NCBI RefSeq assembly: GCF_037094495.1
Contig: NZ_CP146612.1
Location: 1,550,001-1,614,000, forward strand
DNA from: Dehalogenimonas sp. W
GTDB taxonomy: Bacteria > Chloroflexota > Dehalococcoidia > Dehalococcoidales > Dehalococcoidaceae
Direction of reading: 5' to 3'
DNA: 64,000 bases
The notes below the pieces were generated by a model that did no database searches, was not told the origin of the DNA, and saw only the letters and a list, made by a program, of their open reading frames with translations. A program made the position numbers and the translations under genes. Below are positions 43,300 through 52,743 of the stretch, in pieces (position 1 is the stretch's first letter; the number at the start of each line of letters is the position of its first letter).

Positions 43300-44511
43300 A
43301 TGGATACATTGACGATTCGGGATGTTAATGTAAACAATAAGCGCGTGATAGTACGCGTTGATTTTAATGTTCCTGTTAATGGGGACGGACAGATTACTGA
43401 TGATGGCAGGATCAGGGCATCCGTGCCAACCATAGAATACCTTGTTGAACGAGGAGCCAAGGTTATCCTGATGTCTCATTTGGGACGACCTGAAGGGCAT
43501 TATGATCCGTCAATGAGTCTTAGTATCACCGCTGAGAGACTAGCTGTGATAATGCGCCACCCAGTACGGTTCGTTGGAGCGAGTGTCGGTCCGGAGGTGG
43601 AGCAGGCGGTTGACGCTATGGTTGGAGGGGATATAACTGTCCTTGAGAACTTACGGTTCCATCCTGAGGAGGAGGCCAACGATCCCCAATTTGTCGCTCA
43701 ATTAGCCAGTGTGGGAGACATATTTGTTGATGACGCTTTCGGAACAGCCCATCGCAATCACGCTTCTATCGTCGGAATTGCCGAATATTTGCCGGCTTAT
43801 GCGGGACTATTACTTGAGAAAGAGATAATTTCTTTGGGGCATATTCTGGAAAAGCCGGATCGGCCTTTTTGCGTGTTATTCGGTGGGGCTAAAATAAGCG
43901 ATAAGGTCAAGTTATTAGAGAACGTATTGGATAAAGTAGATACAATTCTTGTTGGCGGCGGAATGGCGGCAACCTTTTTAAAAGCCAATAATTACGAGGT
44001 TGGAAAATCTATTGTTGATGAAAATTTGGAAGCGGCCGCCAAAATCATGGCTAAAGCAAAAAGTCATAACATTAGATTGTTACTGCCCCGGGATGTAATT
44101 GTCACCGGCGATCTGACACCGGATGCCAGGGGTGTGTGTGTTCCTATTGAAAATATTCCGCCATTGGGAAAGATCGTAGATATTGGCCTATTGACTATCA
44201 GTGTCTTCACCAAGGAGCTAGAACGTTGTCGCACGGTATTTTGGAACGGCCCCATGGGAATTTACGAAATGCCTCAGTTTTCCGAAGGTACTAAAGCTAT
44301 GGCGGAAGTCATAGGGCGTTTGCATGCGACCACCATTATTGGCGGCGGATCTACCGCCGAGATTGTAGCTGAATTGAAAATGGCTGAAAAGATGAGCTTC
44401 GTATCTACCGGTGGTGGATCATCCATGCTGTTTTTATCCGGCGAAGCGCTTCCCGGTGTGGAAGTATTACAGAAAAAAAAGACGATTTGTGATCCCGGTA
44501 GGAAAGTATGA
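43300..44511 (+). CDS. pgk: Phosphoglycerate kinase
   Basis: Glycolytic and gluconeogenic enzyme that interconverts 1,3-bisphosphoglycerate and 3-phosphoglycerate, 403 residues. RVDFNVPVNGDGQITDDGRI, LMSHLGRPEG, LENLRFHPEEEANDP, VDDAFGTAHRNHAS and the nucleotide-binding GGGSTAEIVAE and FVSTGGGSSMLFLSGEALPG segments are typical. CAGGAGA precedes the ATG. It overlaps the next gene by four bases (ATGA), so the two enzymes are made together. Confidence 0.97.
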   Translation: MDTLTIRDVNVNNKRVIVRVDFNVPVNGDGQITDDGRIRASVPTIEYLVERGAKVILMSHLGRPEGHYDPSMSLSITAERLAVIMRHPVRFVGASVGPEVEQAVDAMVGGDITVLENLRFHPEEEANDPQFVAQLASVGDIFVDDAFGTAHRNHASIVGIAEYLPAYAGLLLEKEIISLGHILEKPDRPFCVLFGGAKISDKVKLLENVLDKVDTILVGGGMAATFLKANNYEVGKSIVDENLEAAAKIMAKAKSHNIRLLLPRDVIVTGDLTPDARGVCVPIENIPPLGKIVDIGLLTISVFTKELERCRTVFWNGPMGIYEMPQFSEGTKAMAEVIGRLHATTIIGGGSTAEIVAELKMAEKMSFVSTGGGSSMLFLSGEALPGVEVLQKKKTICDPGRKV

Positions 44512-45716
44512 AAGATCAACTATCGTTGTTGCAGACATTGTCCGTTGAAACCGATAGTAAAATAGTGATGTTGGTTTTGGACGGCATTGGGGGAATACCC
44601 CATCCGGATACCGGCTTAACCGAATTAGAAACCGCGGCCACGCCCAATTTAGATGCTCTGGCTGCTATAAGTATTTGTGGGATGTCTGATCCGGTGATGC
44701 CTGGGATTACCCCTGGAAGTGCCCCTGGGCATCTAGGGTTATTTGGATATGACCCGCTGGAATATTATATCGGTCGCGGTGTGCTGGAAGCTTTGGGCAT
44801 TGACTTTGAATTGCGGGACGGTGACGTAGCTGCAAGGGGTAATTTTTGTACTTTGGATGAAAATGGAATTATCGTTGACCGCCGGGCCGGGCGAATTTCA
44901 ACAGGGAAAAGCACAGCATTGGCTGAGCAACTATGCGGTATTGATGTTGAAGGCGTTGAAGTTATTGTAAAAGCCGTTAAAGACCATAGAATAATAGTCG
45001 TCTTTCGGGGAGAGGGCTTGACGGACAAAATTACTGATTCGGATCCACAGCGGGTTGGATTTAGACCACAAACCGTTGAAAGACTGGCTGTTGATGGCTC
45101 AAAAATGGCTGAAGCTGCTAATCAGTTCATAGAAAAGGCCCTCCATGTTTTGAAAAACCATCACCCAGCCAATGGTTTAGTGTTAAGGGGGTTTTCTCAA
45201 AAGCCCGATTTACCTGGATTTTCGGAAATCTATAAATTGAAAGCCTGTGCCATTGCCAGTTATCCGATGTATCGGGGATTAGCTAAAGTGGTGGGCATGG
45301 ATATTATCAGAACCGGGCAAACGGTTCAAGACGAGATCCAATCGCTGGTTGAAAATTACCGGAAATACAATTATTTTTTCGTACACTACAAGCCGACCGA
45401 TGCTACCGGAGAGGACGGAAAGTTTGAACGTAAAGTCGCTATGATTGAAGAATTGGACCGCGTAATACCTCAGATTCAAGCTCTGGGACCGGATGTGTTG
45501 GTGGTAACAGGTGACCACTCTACTCCGGCTGTCATGAAAGGGCACAGCTGGCATTCCGTGCCGGTAATGATTTGCGGGGCTTTTTGTCGCCCTGATAACG
45601 TAAATTCGTTTAATGAAAGAGCTTGTTTGTACGGTGGCCTGGGGCATTTGACTGCCAGTCAGATTATGCCTGTTGCCATGGCGAATGCGATGAAATTGGA
45701 AAAATACGGGGCTTAG
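44508..45716 (+). CDS. apgM: Phosphoglycerate mutase, 2,3-bisphosphoglycerate-independent, archaeal type
   Basis: Alkaline phosphatase-superfamily mutase of 402 residues that interconverts 3- and 2-phosphoglycerate without bisphosphoglycerate. It starts KIVMLVLDGIGGIPHPDTGL and has PGITPGSAPGHLGLFGYDPL, where the phospho-acceptor serine lies, DGDVAARGNFCT, and metal ligands in FVHYKPTDATGEDGK and VVTGDHSTPAVMKGHSWHSV. It is the apgM (archaeal) family, shorter than the 510-residue bacterial GpmI. It overlaps pgk and precedes tpiA by four bases. Confidence 0.94.
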   Translation: MKDQLSLLQTLSVETDSKIVMLVLDGIGGIPHPDTGLTELETAATPNLDALAAISICGMSDPVMPGITPGSAPGHLGLFGYDPLEYYIGRGVLEALGIDFELRDGDVAARGNFCTLDENGIIVDRRAGRISTGKSTALAEQLCGIDVEGVEVIVKAVKDHRIIVVFRGEGLTDKITDSDPQRVGFRPQTVERLAVDGSKMAEAANQFIEKALHVLKNHHPANGLVLRGFSQKPDLPGFSEIYKLKACAIASYPMYRGLAKVVGMDIIRTGQTVQDEIQSLVENYRKYNYFFVHYKPTDATGEDGKFERKVAMIEELDRVIPQIQALGPDVLVVTGDHSTPAVMKGHSWHSVPVMICGAFCRPDNVNSFNERACLYGGLGHLTASQIMPVAMANAMKLEKYGA

Positions 45717-45720
45717 GCAT

Positions 45721-46473
45721 ATGGAAAAGCGGAAAATTGTTATCGCGGCTAACTGGAAAATGAACACTAATCTTGACGAGGCAGTGGAGCTGGCCAGTGA
45801 AATGCTGTTTGAGCTGTCCGAAATAGATAGTGTTGAAACCATTCTTTGCCCACCGTTTATATCATTACAAAAGCTCAAAGAACTATTCACTGATACCCGG
45901 ATAAAATTGGGAGCTCAAAATGTATTCTATGAAGAAAAAGGGGCGTTTACTGGCGAAATATCGGCTTTGATGCTTCATGACCTTTGTCAGTATGTCATTA
46001 TAGGGCACTCTGAAAGAAGACAATATTTCTGTGAAACTGACGAGATCGTCCAAAAAAAATTGGCCTCAGCTGTCAACTTGGGTATAAAGCCAATATTTTG
46101 TGTTGGAGAAAATTTGGAACAATACCAATCCGAGCAAACCGAAGAGGTTATCATTACTCAATTAACAAGAGGGCTAAGCGGACTGAAATTGCCGGATATA
46201 TTGATCGCTTACGAGCCCATATGGGCTATCGGTACCGGCCAGGCAGCCAGTGCTGTTGAAGCGAACGAGGTAGCGTCTTTAATTCGGCGAACTTTCGGGG
46301 AATTATTTGGCCTTGATGCGGCCGGAGTGCTACCGGTTTTATATGGTGGCAGTGTAAACGCTGATAATATAGCTGAATATGTTTCAAAGACTGATATAGA
46401 TGGGGCATTGGTAGGCGGAGCCAGCCTTAAATCAAGTCAATTTGTCAGTATTATTAAACGAGTGGCTCTATAG
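45721..46473 (+). CDS. tpiA: Triose-phosphate isomerase
   Basis: Interconverts dihydroxyacetone phosphate and glyceraldehyde 3-phosphate, 250 residues in a TIM barrel. Substrate residues are in AANWKMNTN, catalytic histidine in VIIGHSERRQYF, catalytic glutamate in IAYEPIWAIGTG and the phosphate loop in VLYGGSVNADN. It starts four bases after apgM and completes a three-gene triose block with pgk. Confidence 0.97.
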   Translation: MEKRKIVIAANWKMNTNLDEAVELASEMLFELSEIDSVETILCPPFISLQKLKELFTDTRIKLGAQNVFYEEKGAFTGEISALMLHDLCQYVIIGHSERRQYFCETDEIVQKKLASAVNLGIKPIFCVGENLEQYQSEQTEEVIITQLTRGLSGLKLPDILIAYEPIWAIGTGQAASAVEANEVASLIRRTFGELFGLDAAGVLPVLYGGSVNADNIAEYVSKTDIDGALVGGASLKSSQFVSIIKRVAL

Positions 46474-46501
46474 GGGATATTACCAGGCCTGTGTCTTTTT
46501 A

Positions 46502-47452
46502 GTGATTGACAACAAACTTGTTGCCATTGTAGGCCCAACCGGTAGTGGGAAATCAGAATTAGCGGTTAAGCTGGCGCATTTATTTCCGGGTGAAATAGTA
46601 AATGCCGACAGCAGACAGTTATATCGTTTCCTTTCCATTGGGACAGCTAAGCCCACTGATGCAGAAATGGAAAGTATACCGCACCATCTATTAGATTTGA
46701 TTGAACCGGATCAGGATTTTAATCTGGCAGAATACCAGCATGTAGCCCATGAGATGATCCGGGGTATTCAATCCAGAGATTTGTTACCATTTATGGTGGG
46801 TGGAACTGGGTTGTACGTCTGGGCAACAATTGAGGGTTGGAATGTTCCTCAGGTGGCCCCAGATTGGAAATTGCGTCACTCATTGGAGGAGCGAGCCCGA
46901 CGCGATGGGGCGGAAGCTTTGCAAAAATATCTTTCTGAGATTGCACCTGATGCAGCCTGCAAAATTGATTACAGAAATGTGAGACGCGTCATTAGAGCCT
47001 TGGAAGTCGCTTTGTATTTACGTAATGATAACAATCGCGATAACCCGACAACTCAAAGTCCGCCATACCAGACCTTAATTATAGGGCTTACCACTGACCG
47101 GGAATCCCTATATCAGCGTATTGACGCGCGGGTGGATAAAATGTTAGAAAAAGGTCTTGTCGGCGAAGTCCAGACAATTTTAGGCGCTGGATTTACGAGT
47201 GGTGCCGCCGCTTTCAAAAGCGTTGGGTATAGAGAAGTGCTAGAATATCTGGGTGATAGAGTCAGTGCTTCGGATATGGCAACAAAAATTAAAACACAAA
47301 CCCACAGGCTGGTCCGGCAACAGTATAACTGGTTTAAACTTAATGATTGTCGGATACACTGGTTTGACATAAAAGCGGATTATTTTTCTGACGCCGTTGT
47401 TTTAATTAAGCGATTCCTTGATAAAAAAGGACGGAATAGTGGATTTTACTAA
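46502..47452 (+). CDS. miaA: tRNA dimethylallyltransferase MiaA
   Basis: Adds dimethylallyl to A37 of tRNAs reading U-starting codons, about 316 residues. The P-loop VAIVGPTGSGKSELAVKLA is at the N-terminus, then VNADSRQLYRFLSIGTAKPT, HHLLDLIEPDQDFNLAEYQ and the VGGTGLYVWATIEGW segment, all typical. GTG 46502 is chosen because it places the P-loop right at the start as in the family; the frame is open from 46442 within tpiA. The ribosome site is poor. The dimethylallyl donor comes from the pathway that dxs begins. It overlaps dapF by 14 bases. Confidence 0.95.
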   Translation: MIDNKLVAIVGPTGSGKSELAVKLAHLFPGEIVNADSRQLYRFLSIGTAKPTDAEMESIPHHLLDLIEPDQDFNLAEYQHVAHEMIRGIQSRDLLPFMVGGTGLYVWATIEGWNVPQVAPDWKLRHSLEERARRDGAEALQKYLSEIAPDAACKIDYRNVRRVIRALEVALYLRNDNNRDNPTTQSPPYQTLIIGLTTDRESLYQRIDARVDKMLEKGLVGEVQTILGAGFTSGAAAFKSVGYREVLEYLGDRVSASDMATKIKTQTHRLVRQQYNWFKLNDCRIHWFDIKADYFSDAVVLIKRFLDKKGRNSGFY

Positions 47453-48287
47453 AGTTCAGAGCGTGGGCAATGACTTTGTCTTGATTGAGGCTTCCAAAAA
47501 CAAACGAGATTGGTCTAGTCTGGCAAAAAATATTTGCTCAAGGCATTTTGGAGTTGGGGCGGACGGTTTGTTGGTATTATTTCCATCAAATGACGCCGAT
47601 TTTAGGATGCGGATATTTAACAGTGACGGTACTGAGGCAGAGGCCTGTGGTAACGGGTTAAGATGCCTGGTAAATTATGTGCATCAAAAAAGAATTCACA
47701 GTGGTGACCACATGACGGTTGAGACAATGGCGGGAATAAGAAACGCCGAAATTAAAGTAGAAGGTGAAGGCACCAAAATCAGAATAGGCATGGGGTTGCC
47801 GGTTTTTGAGACCAGTAATATTCCGGTTGTCGTAGAGAAAGGGCAGGCAAAGCAAATTTGTAATATGACGACCGAATATCCACTTAATGTGCGGGATATT
47901 CAACTTAGCTTGTCTTTTGTGTCAATGGGCAACCCACATGCAGTGCATTTTAACAATTATCCGGTGACTGAATTCCCTCTGGACGTTTATGGGCCATTGG
48001 TAGAAAATGCCGCGATTTTTCCGGTACATACCAATTTTGAAGTAGTAAGGGTGATTCAACCGGATAAGATAGAAATGCGGGTGTGGGAACGGGGAGTAGG
48101 GGAGACGCTGGCGTGCGGAAGCGGGGCTTGTGCTGTTGCGGTGGCATCCTGGATATTAGGCTACACTGGCAGCAAGGTGGATATTAAACTACCCGGCGGT
48201 CTTCTCCAAGCTGAGTGGGATGGATACAACGAAGTGTTTCTGACAGGCAAAGCTGAAATCGTCTTTTTTGGTGTATGGCAACAATAA
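47439..48287 (+). CDS. dapF: Diaminopimelate epimerase
   Basis: Converts LL- to meso-diaminopimelate, about 282 residues. The two catalytic cysteines lie in EACGNGLRCLVNYV and ETLACGSGACAVAVASW, and the N-terminal FTKVQSVGNDFVLIE is the usual start. GTG 47439 is chosen because AAGGA lies seven bases upstream; the frame extends to 47418. It is directly followed by dapL, which makes its substrate. Since the presumed lineage has no peptidoglycan, the pathway probably serves lysine only. Confidence 0.95.
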   Translation: MDFTKVQSVGNDFVLIEASKNKRDWSSLAKNICSRHFGVGADGLLVLFPSNDADFRMRIFNSDGTEAEACGNGLRCLVNYVHQKRIHSGDHMTVETMAGIRNAEIKVEGEGTKIRIGMGLPVFETSNIPVVVEKGQAKQICNMTTEYPLNVRDIQLSLSFVSMGNPHAVHFNNYPVTEFPLDVYGPLVENAAIFPVHTNFEVVRVIQPDKIEMRVWERGVGETLACGSGACAVAVASWILGYTGSKVDIKLPGGLLQAEWDGYNEVFLTGKAEIVFFGVWQQ

Positions 48288-48327
48288 TAGCGACACAACA
48301 ATTCAACAACGAAAGGTCTGTTTATAA

Positions 48328-49512
48328 ATGGAAATTGCTAATCGTATTAAAGAATTACCGCCGTATCTCTTTGTGACTATTAGTAAAAAGATAGCTGAAA
48401 AGAGGGCCAAAGGCGAGGAAATAATCAGTTTTGGCATCGGTGACCCTGATTTACCCACTCCTCAGAGGATAATTGATAAAATTTGTCAGGAATCAAGTGT
48501 TACGGCCAATCATAGATATCCTGAATCAGAAGGCTTACCCGAACTCAGACAGGCTATTGCTCAATGGTATCAGAAACGCTTTGGTGTCATGCTGGATCCT
48601 GAAACGGAAGTATTGCCTTTGGTTGGGTCCAAGGAAGGTATTGGTCATATAGCCTGGTGCATGTTAAATCCTGGAGATATCGCTTTGGTGCCGGATCCAG
48701 CTTATCCAGTTTATGCCATAAGCACATTGCTGGCCGATGCGGAACCGTACTATCTGAAATTGACCGCCGACAACAACTATTTACCAGATTTACCTAGTAT
48801 TCCTGATAATGTACGGGCTAAGGCAAAAATGCTGTGGTTAAATTACCCCAATAATCCGACAGGTGCTATAGCAGACATAAAGTATTTTGATTCGGTTGTC
48901 CAATTTGCCGACGCAAACGACATTGCCGTGTGTCATGATGCCCCGTATACGGAAATTGCCTTCGAGGGCTATCGTCCCCCCAGTTTTCTTCAGGCATCGG
49001 GTGCTAAGAATATCGGCATAGAATTTCACTCGTTATCAAAGAGTTATAACATGTCCGGTTGGCGTATCGGGATGGCAGTTGGAAATGCGACTATGATTGA
49101 TGCACTAAAACGCTTCAAGTCCAATATTGATTCAGGAATACCTCAAGCCATACAAATGGCTGCCATTGAGGCTTTAACCGGGTCTCAGGAGGATATCGCG
49201 AGAAATACAGCGGTTTATCAGCGCCGTCGTGACTTAATTGTGGAAACTTTATCTGATATGGGGCTGGAAGTAGAGAGCCCTAAAGCGAGTCTGTATATCT
49301 GGGCTCGTGTACCCACAGGATATACATCGGCCTCTTTTGCTACGGAGCTTCTGGACCAGGTTGGCGTCGTGGTTACTCCGGGCAACGGTTACGGTAGCCA
49401 TGGTGAAGGTTATGTCAGACTGTCGCTGACAGTACCGGACGCGAGTCTATTAAAGGGGTTGTCTAAACTCGCCGCATGGAAAGGGATGGTTGGGCGAAGT
49501 AAAACCCGGTAG
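48328..49512 (+). CDS. dapL: LL-diaminopimelate aminotransferase
   Basis: PLP aminotransferase, 394 residues, that makes LL-diaminopimelate from tetrahydrodipicolinate in one step, bypassing acylated intermediates. The family blocks ISFGIGDPDLPTPQRIIDKI, RYPESEGLPELRQAI, LWLNYPNNPTGAIA and the PLP lysine in EFHSLSKSYNMSGWRIG are visible. Its position next to dapF supports DapL over other class I aminotransferases. GAAAGG lies 13 bases before the ATG, a weak match. It is the end of the pgk-to-dapL run of genes. Confidence 0.9.
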   Translation: MEIANRIKELPPYLFVTISKKIAEKRAKGEEIISFGIGDPDLPTPQRIIDKICQESSVTANHRYPESEGLPELRQAIAQWYQKRFGVMLDPETEVLPLVGSKEGIGHIAWCMLNPGDIALVPDPAYPVYAISTLLADAEPYYLKLTADNNYLPDLPSIPDNVRAKAKMLWLNYPNNPTGAIADIKYFDSVVQFADANDIAVCHDAPYTEIAFEGYRPPSFLQASGAKNIGIEFHSLSKSYNMSGWRIGMAVGNATMIDALKRFKSNIDSGIPQAIQMAAIEALTGSQEDIARNTAVYQRRRDLIVETLSDMGLEVESPKASLYIWARVPTGYTSASFATELLDQVGVVVTPGNGYGSHGEGYVRLSLTVPDASLLKGLSKLAAWKGMVGRSKTR

Positions 49513-49632
49513 ACTTGTTGAAAACAAATATATAGAGATTATGTAAACAGATAAACGGGTCTTTTGCGAGATATCTAACATAACATATATAGTGCGAACC
49601 TATATTGCAACATTGAATTAACAATTCCTTTT

Positions 49633-50673
49633 TTATTCATCAGATGAAATGAGAGCGGCTATTGTTTCCATCAGGTCTGACAAACCCCAACGCTTTACGG
49701 TGGAAGTTAATACAGTATTATCTGGACGATTGGATACAATAGCAGAAAGTTCATTCAAAGCTTTTGCCTCGTCCCAATCCCCGGCTACGCCAGGTAACAG
49801 GTCAATTTTATTGTAAACGGTAATACGCGGTTTTTGGGATATTTTAAGGTCGGATAGCACCGATTCAACTGTTTGGCAATGTTCTGGGGCGTTGTGCGCG
49901 GCTATGTCTATAACATGAACAATAATGGAGGCCTCCTGAAGTTCCTCTAAAGTGGCATTAAAGGCATTAACTACTGCCGGAGGCAGTTTGTTGATGAAGC
50001 CCACAGTATCAGTTAAAAGAACCTGGCGATTTCCCGGCAATGAAATTCGTCGAGTTGTCGGATCTAAAGTGGCGAATATCTTATCCTGAACAATGACGTC
50101 TGCTTTGGTTAATGCTTTAAGCAGGCTGCTTTTGCCGCTATTGGTATAGCCGACCAGCGCAACGACAGGTATGCCCTGGCGACGGCGATTTGAACGGTAT
50201 AGCTCCCTTTGGTTACTCACATCATCAAGTTTGTGTTTTAGCGTGACAATTTTTCGTTGGATAAGGCGCCGGTCTGTTTCCAATTGGGATTCACCGGGAC
50301 CTCTGGTACCAATCCCAGCCCCCAGCCTTTCCAGATGACTCCATTGACCGGCTAGTCTGGGTAAAAGGTATTCATGCTGGGCAAGTTCAACTTGCAAACG
50401 GCCTTCCCTGGTTTCAGCGTGCTTTGCGAATATATCAAGGATTACGGCGACCCGGTCTATAACCTTGACCTGAAGGGTGGCTTCTAAAACTCGTTGTTGC
50501 AACGGAGACAATTCATCGTCAAAAATAACGGTTTCGTAATTAAGGCTTTGTTTTAATTCTACAAGTTCTTCCAGTTTTCCCTTGCCCAAATATGTTGTTT
50601 TTAAGGGCTTAGGTAACCGTTGGGTAAGTCTTCCTACCACCGTTCCACCGGCAGTTTTGACGAGGTTTTCCAA
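49633..50673 (-). CDS. hflX: GTPase HflX
   Basis: Ribosome-associated GTPase that splits stalled ribosomes. LVKTAGGTVVGRLTQRLPKP, TYLGKGKLEEL, QVELAQHEYLLPRL and GAGIGTRGPGESQLETDRRL are family blocks; the G domain has VALVGYTNSGKSSLLKAL and LLTDTVGFINKLP. The listed start is TTG 50673. However, homologous coding clearly continues upstream (reading VLVALDLATTRTTSGW and more) to about 50790 with no ATG, GTG or TTG; an ATA at 50790 with GAGG nine bases before it is the only good candidate. The true protein is therefore probably about 385 residues. Confidence 0.9.
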   Translation of the reverse strand: MENLVKTAGGTVVGRLTQRLPKPLKTTYLGKGKLEELVELKQSLNYETVIFDDELSPLQQRVLEATLQVKVIDRVAVILDIFAKHAETREGRLQVELAQHEYLLPRLAGQWSHLERLGAGIGTRGPGESQLETDRRLIQRKIVTLKHKLDDVSNQRELYRSNRRRQGIPVVALVGYTNSGKSSLLKALTKADVIVQDKIFATLDPTTRRISLPGNRQVLLTDTVGFINKLPPAVVNAFNATLEELQEASIIVHVIDIAAHNAPEHCQTVESVLSDLKISQKPRITVYNKIDLLPGVAGDWDEAKALNELSAIVSNRPDNTVLTSTVKRWGLSDLMETIAALISSDE

Positions 50674-50861
50674 TTCATCAAGTGAATCCTGGCTATCCCA
50701 ACCGCTCGTAGTCCGGGTTGTTGCCAGATCCAGAGCAACGAGAACCCCTCGCTCAGACTGGTGCGATGTTGAATGAGAAGCTTTTTTTATTAACCGTTAC
50801 CTCAGTAAATCCAATAAACTTAAACAATATATAAAAGAGAGTGAAAGTTATGGTAAATCCC

Positions 50862-51713
50862 TTAGCGTTTTCTTCTTCGTCTGCGCGGCGGCCGCGTAGC
50901 CTCTGGTTCTTTTAACGGGGAGACAATTATGTCAAGCGTGTTGTCATCGTCGGTGATATTAGGTAAATCTTTTTCGGGCTCTGCCGTCCTAACCGGTCTC
51001 CTGCTGGGTTGAACCGGCATCGGTTTGGCCTCTATTGCCTGACAAGCACAGGCAGCACGCTCCTGATTTAACTGACGATACACTTCGTACTCATGACCCA
51101 AGCAACACAATAGTCGACCACAAACTCCAGATATTTTTAATGGGTTTAAGGGTAAATTTTGTTCTTTGGCCATCTTAATAGATACCGGTTCAAATTCAGA
51201 TAGATAGCTAGAACAACAGAATTCCCGACCACAACGACCGAACCCTCCGAGTAATTTCGCTTCATCCCGTGGGCCAATTTGCCGTAACTCAACCCGCACA
51301 TGCAACTGCCGGCCTAACTCCCTGACCAACTCACGAAAATCAATTCGACCTTCGGCGCTGAAAAATATGGTTACATGAGACTCATCAAGATTATATTCGG
51401 CTCCGAGGCATTTCATGGGAAGATTCAACCGGCTTACCTGTTCCCGACACGCCTCTAAAGCCTGAGACTCAGACTGGCATATATGATGCTTGTGTGTCAT
51501 ATCTTCATCGGTGGCAAGCCTGATTACTGGTTTTAAAGGACTTTCCAGTTGAGTTTCACCTTCTTGGGCTCGCACGGCGATTACTTTACCTACCTCTAAC
51601 CCCCTCACCGTTTCAACAACAGCTAAATCACCCTGTTTGAGGGTAAACTCTGCACAATCAAAAGTATAGGCTTTGCCGGCCTTTTTAAATCTAATATCAA
51701 CAACGTCAGGCAT
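50862..51713 (-). CDS. ricT: PSP1-domain protein, RicT-like
   Basis: A 283-residue PSP1 C-terminal-domain protein. Conserved cysteines are in GGFGRCGREFCCSSYL and ISGVCGRLLCCLGHEYEVY, which in the Bacillus RicAFT complex bind an iron-sulfur cluster and help control mRNA processing and phosphorelay. The C-terminal 60 residues are proline- and arginine-rich and end RPPRRRRRKR. The ATG overlaps the holB stop by eight bases. The holB-ricT arrangement is common in bacteria. The organism does not sporulate, so the older sporulation name should be ignored. Confidence 0.9.
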   Translation of the reverse strand: MPDVVDIRFKKAGKAYTFDCAEFTLKQGDLAVVETVRGLEVGKVIAVRAQEGETQLESPLKPVIRLATDEDMTHKHHICQSESQALEACREQVSRLNLPMKCLGAEYNLDESHVTIFFSAEGRIDFRELVRELGRQLHVRVELRQIGPRDEAKLLGGFGRCGREFCCSSYLSEFEPVSIKMAKEQNLPLNPLKISGVCGRLLCCLGHEYEVYRQLNQERAACACQAIEAKPMPVQPSRRPVRTAEPEKDLPNITDDDNTLDIIVSPLKEPEATRPPRRRRRKR

Positions 51714-52743
51714 AATGGTTAATTGGCCCTCCTGAAAGTGGTAATTCTAACATTAAGGACTCGAGTGTAAGTTTTGGATTCGCATTTAATCCCAAAAACT
51801 TGCTGGTCTTTACGATAGACTGGAGTAAATGGCAGACTTCGTCTGTTTCAAACTGTGCGGCCAGGTAATTGGCAGCGTTAAAGTGCGTCAGATTCACGAC
51901 AGAGTCTGTTATGTTAAGTTTACAGAGCAAAATATCTCTGCAGAAACTGCCCCAACTCGCCAACATACTATACACGTCTTCTCGTTTTGCGGCCATTAAC
52001 CCAGCTATTTGATTTGCGGAGTCAAATCTAATTTTGTAATCAGCCGGCAACAGTTTAACAAATGCATCCAGATCACTTTCTCGTTGCTGTAGTATGCTAA
52101 TATCGTCAATAGCACTGACAGCCCATCCGGCTCGTCCTTGGCAAAGGCGTGACAGTAAATCTGCCTGTTCCGTAGGCGTGTCGTGATTCTGAATCAACAA
52201 ATCCCTGATATCGTGTTCCTTTGCCAGCCCTATATTCAATATCTGACAACGAGAACGAACAGTTTCCGGTAGCCCAGCTAAATTAGTAGTAATTAGAATA
52301 AACACTAGGTGAGCGGCCGGTTCTTCCAAAGTTTTTAAAAATGCATTTGCGGCTGATATTGTCATCTTTTCGGCTTGTTCAATGATGAACACCCGATATT
52401 GACTTTCATAAGGCGGAAGCGATGCTGCGTGATTGATGTCTCTTATCTGTTCCACCGTAATACTTGTTTTTGCTTTTATGTCAGCGGTGTCAGTAGCAAT
52501 TTCAGTTATTTGGATGTCGGGGTGAAGGTTCTCAATAATGCGGCGGCATGACTCGCATGTTCCACATGGTGGATTATTTTCTACACAATTCAATGCTTGA
52601 GCAAACTTAAGGGCCAGCGTATGTTTCCCGCTATGCTCCGGGCCGTTGAAAATATACGCTTGAAATATTTCTCCGTTCTCAATCGCTCGTGACAGGTATT
52701 TTATTGGATTATCAAGTCCGATAAGCCCCCAGGTGCTATTCAT
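51706..52743 (-). CDS. holB: DNA polymerase III delta' subunit
   Basis: Clamp-loader subunit of about 345 residues. It starts STWGLIGLDNPIKYLSRAIE, has a P-loop-like GPEHSGKHTLALKFAQAL and a zinc module CVENNPPCGTCESC, then FIIEQAEKMTISAANAFLKT with the SRC motif VRSRCQIL. It overlaps both neighbours: its ATG shares bases with the lysA stop (TGATG) and its end overlaps ricT. It belongs to the lysA-holB-ricT unit on the minus strand. Confidence 0.92.
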   Translation of the reverse strand: MNSTWGLIGLDNPIKYLSRAIENGEIFQAYIFNGPEHSGKHTLALKFAQALNCVENNPPCGTCESCRRIIENLHPDIQITEIATDTADIKAKTSITVEQIRDINHAASLPPYESQYRVFIIEQAEKMTISAANAFLKTLEEPAAHLVFILITTNLAGLPETVRSRCQILNIGLAKEHDIRDLLIQNHDTPTEQADLLSRLCQGRAGWAVSAIDDISILQQRESDLDAFVKLLPADYKIRFDSANQIAGLMAAKREDVYSMLASWGSFCRDILLCKLNITDSVVNLTHFNAANYLAAQFETDEVCHLLQSIVKTSKFLGLNANPKLTLESLMLELPLSGGPINHYA

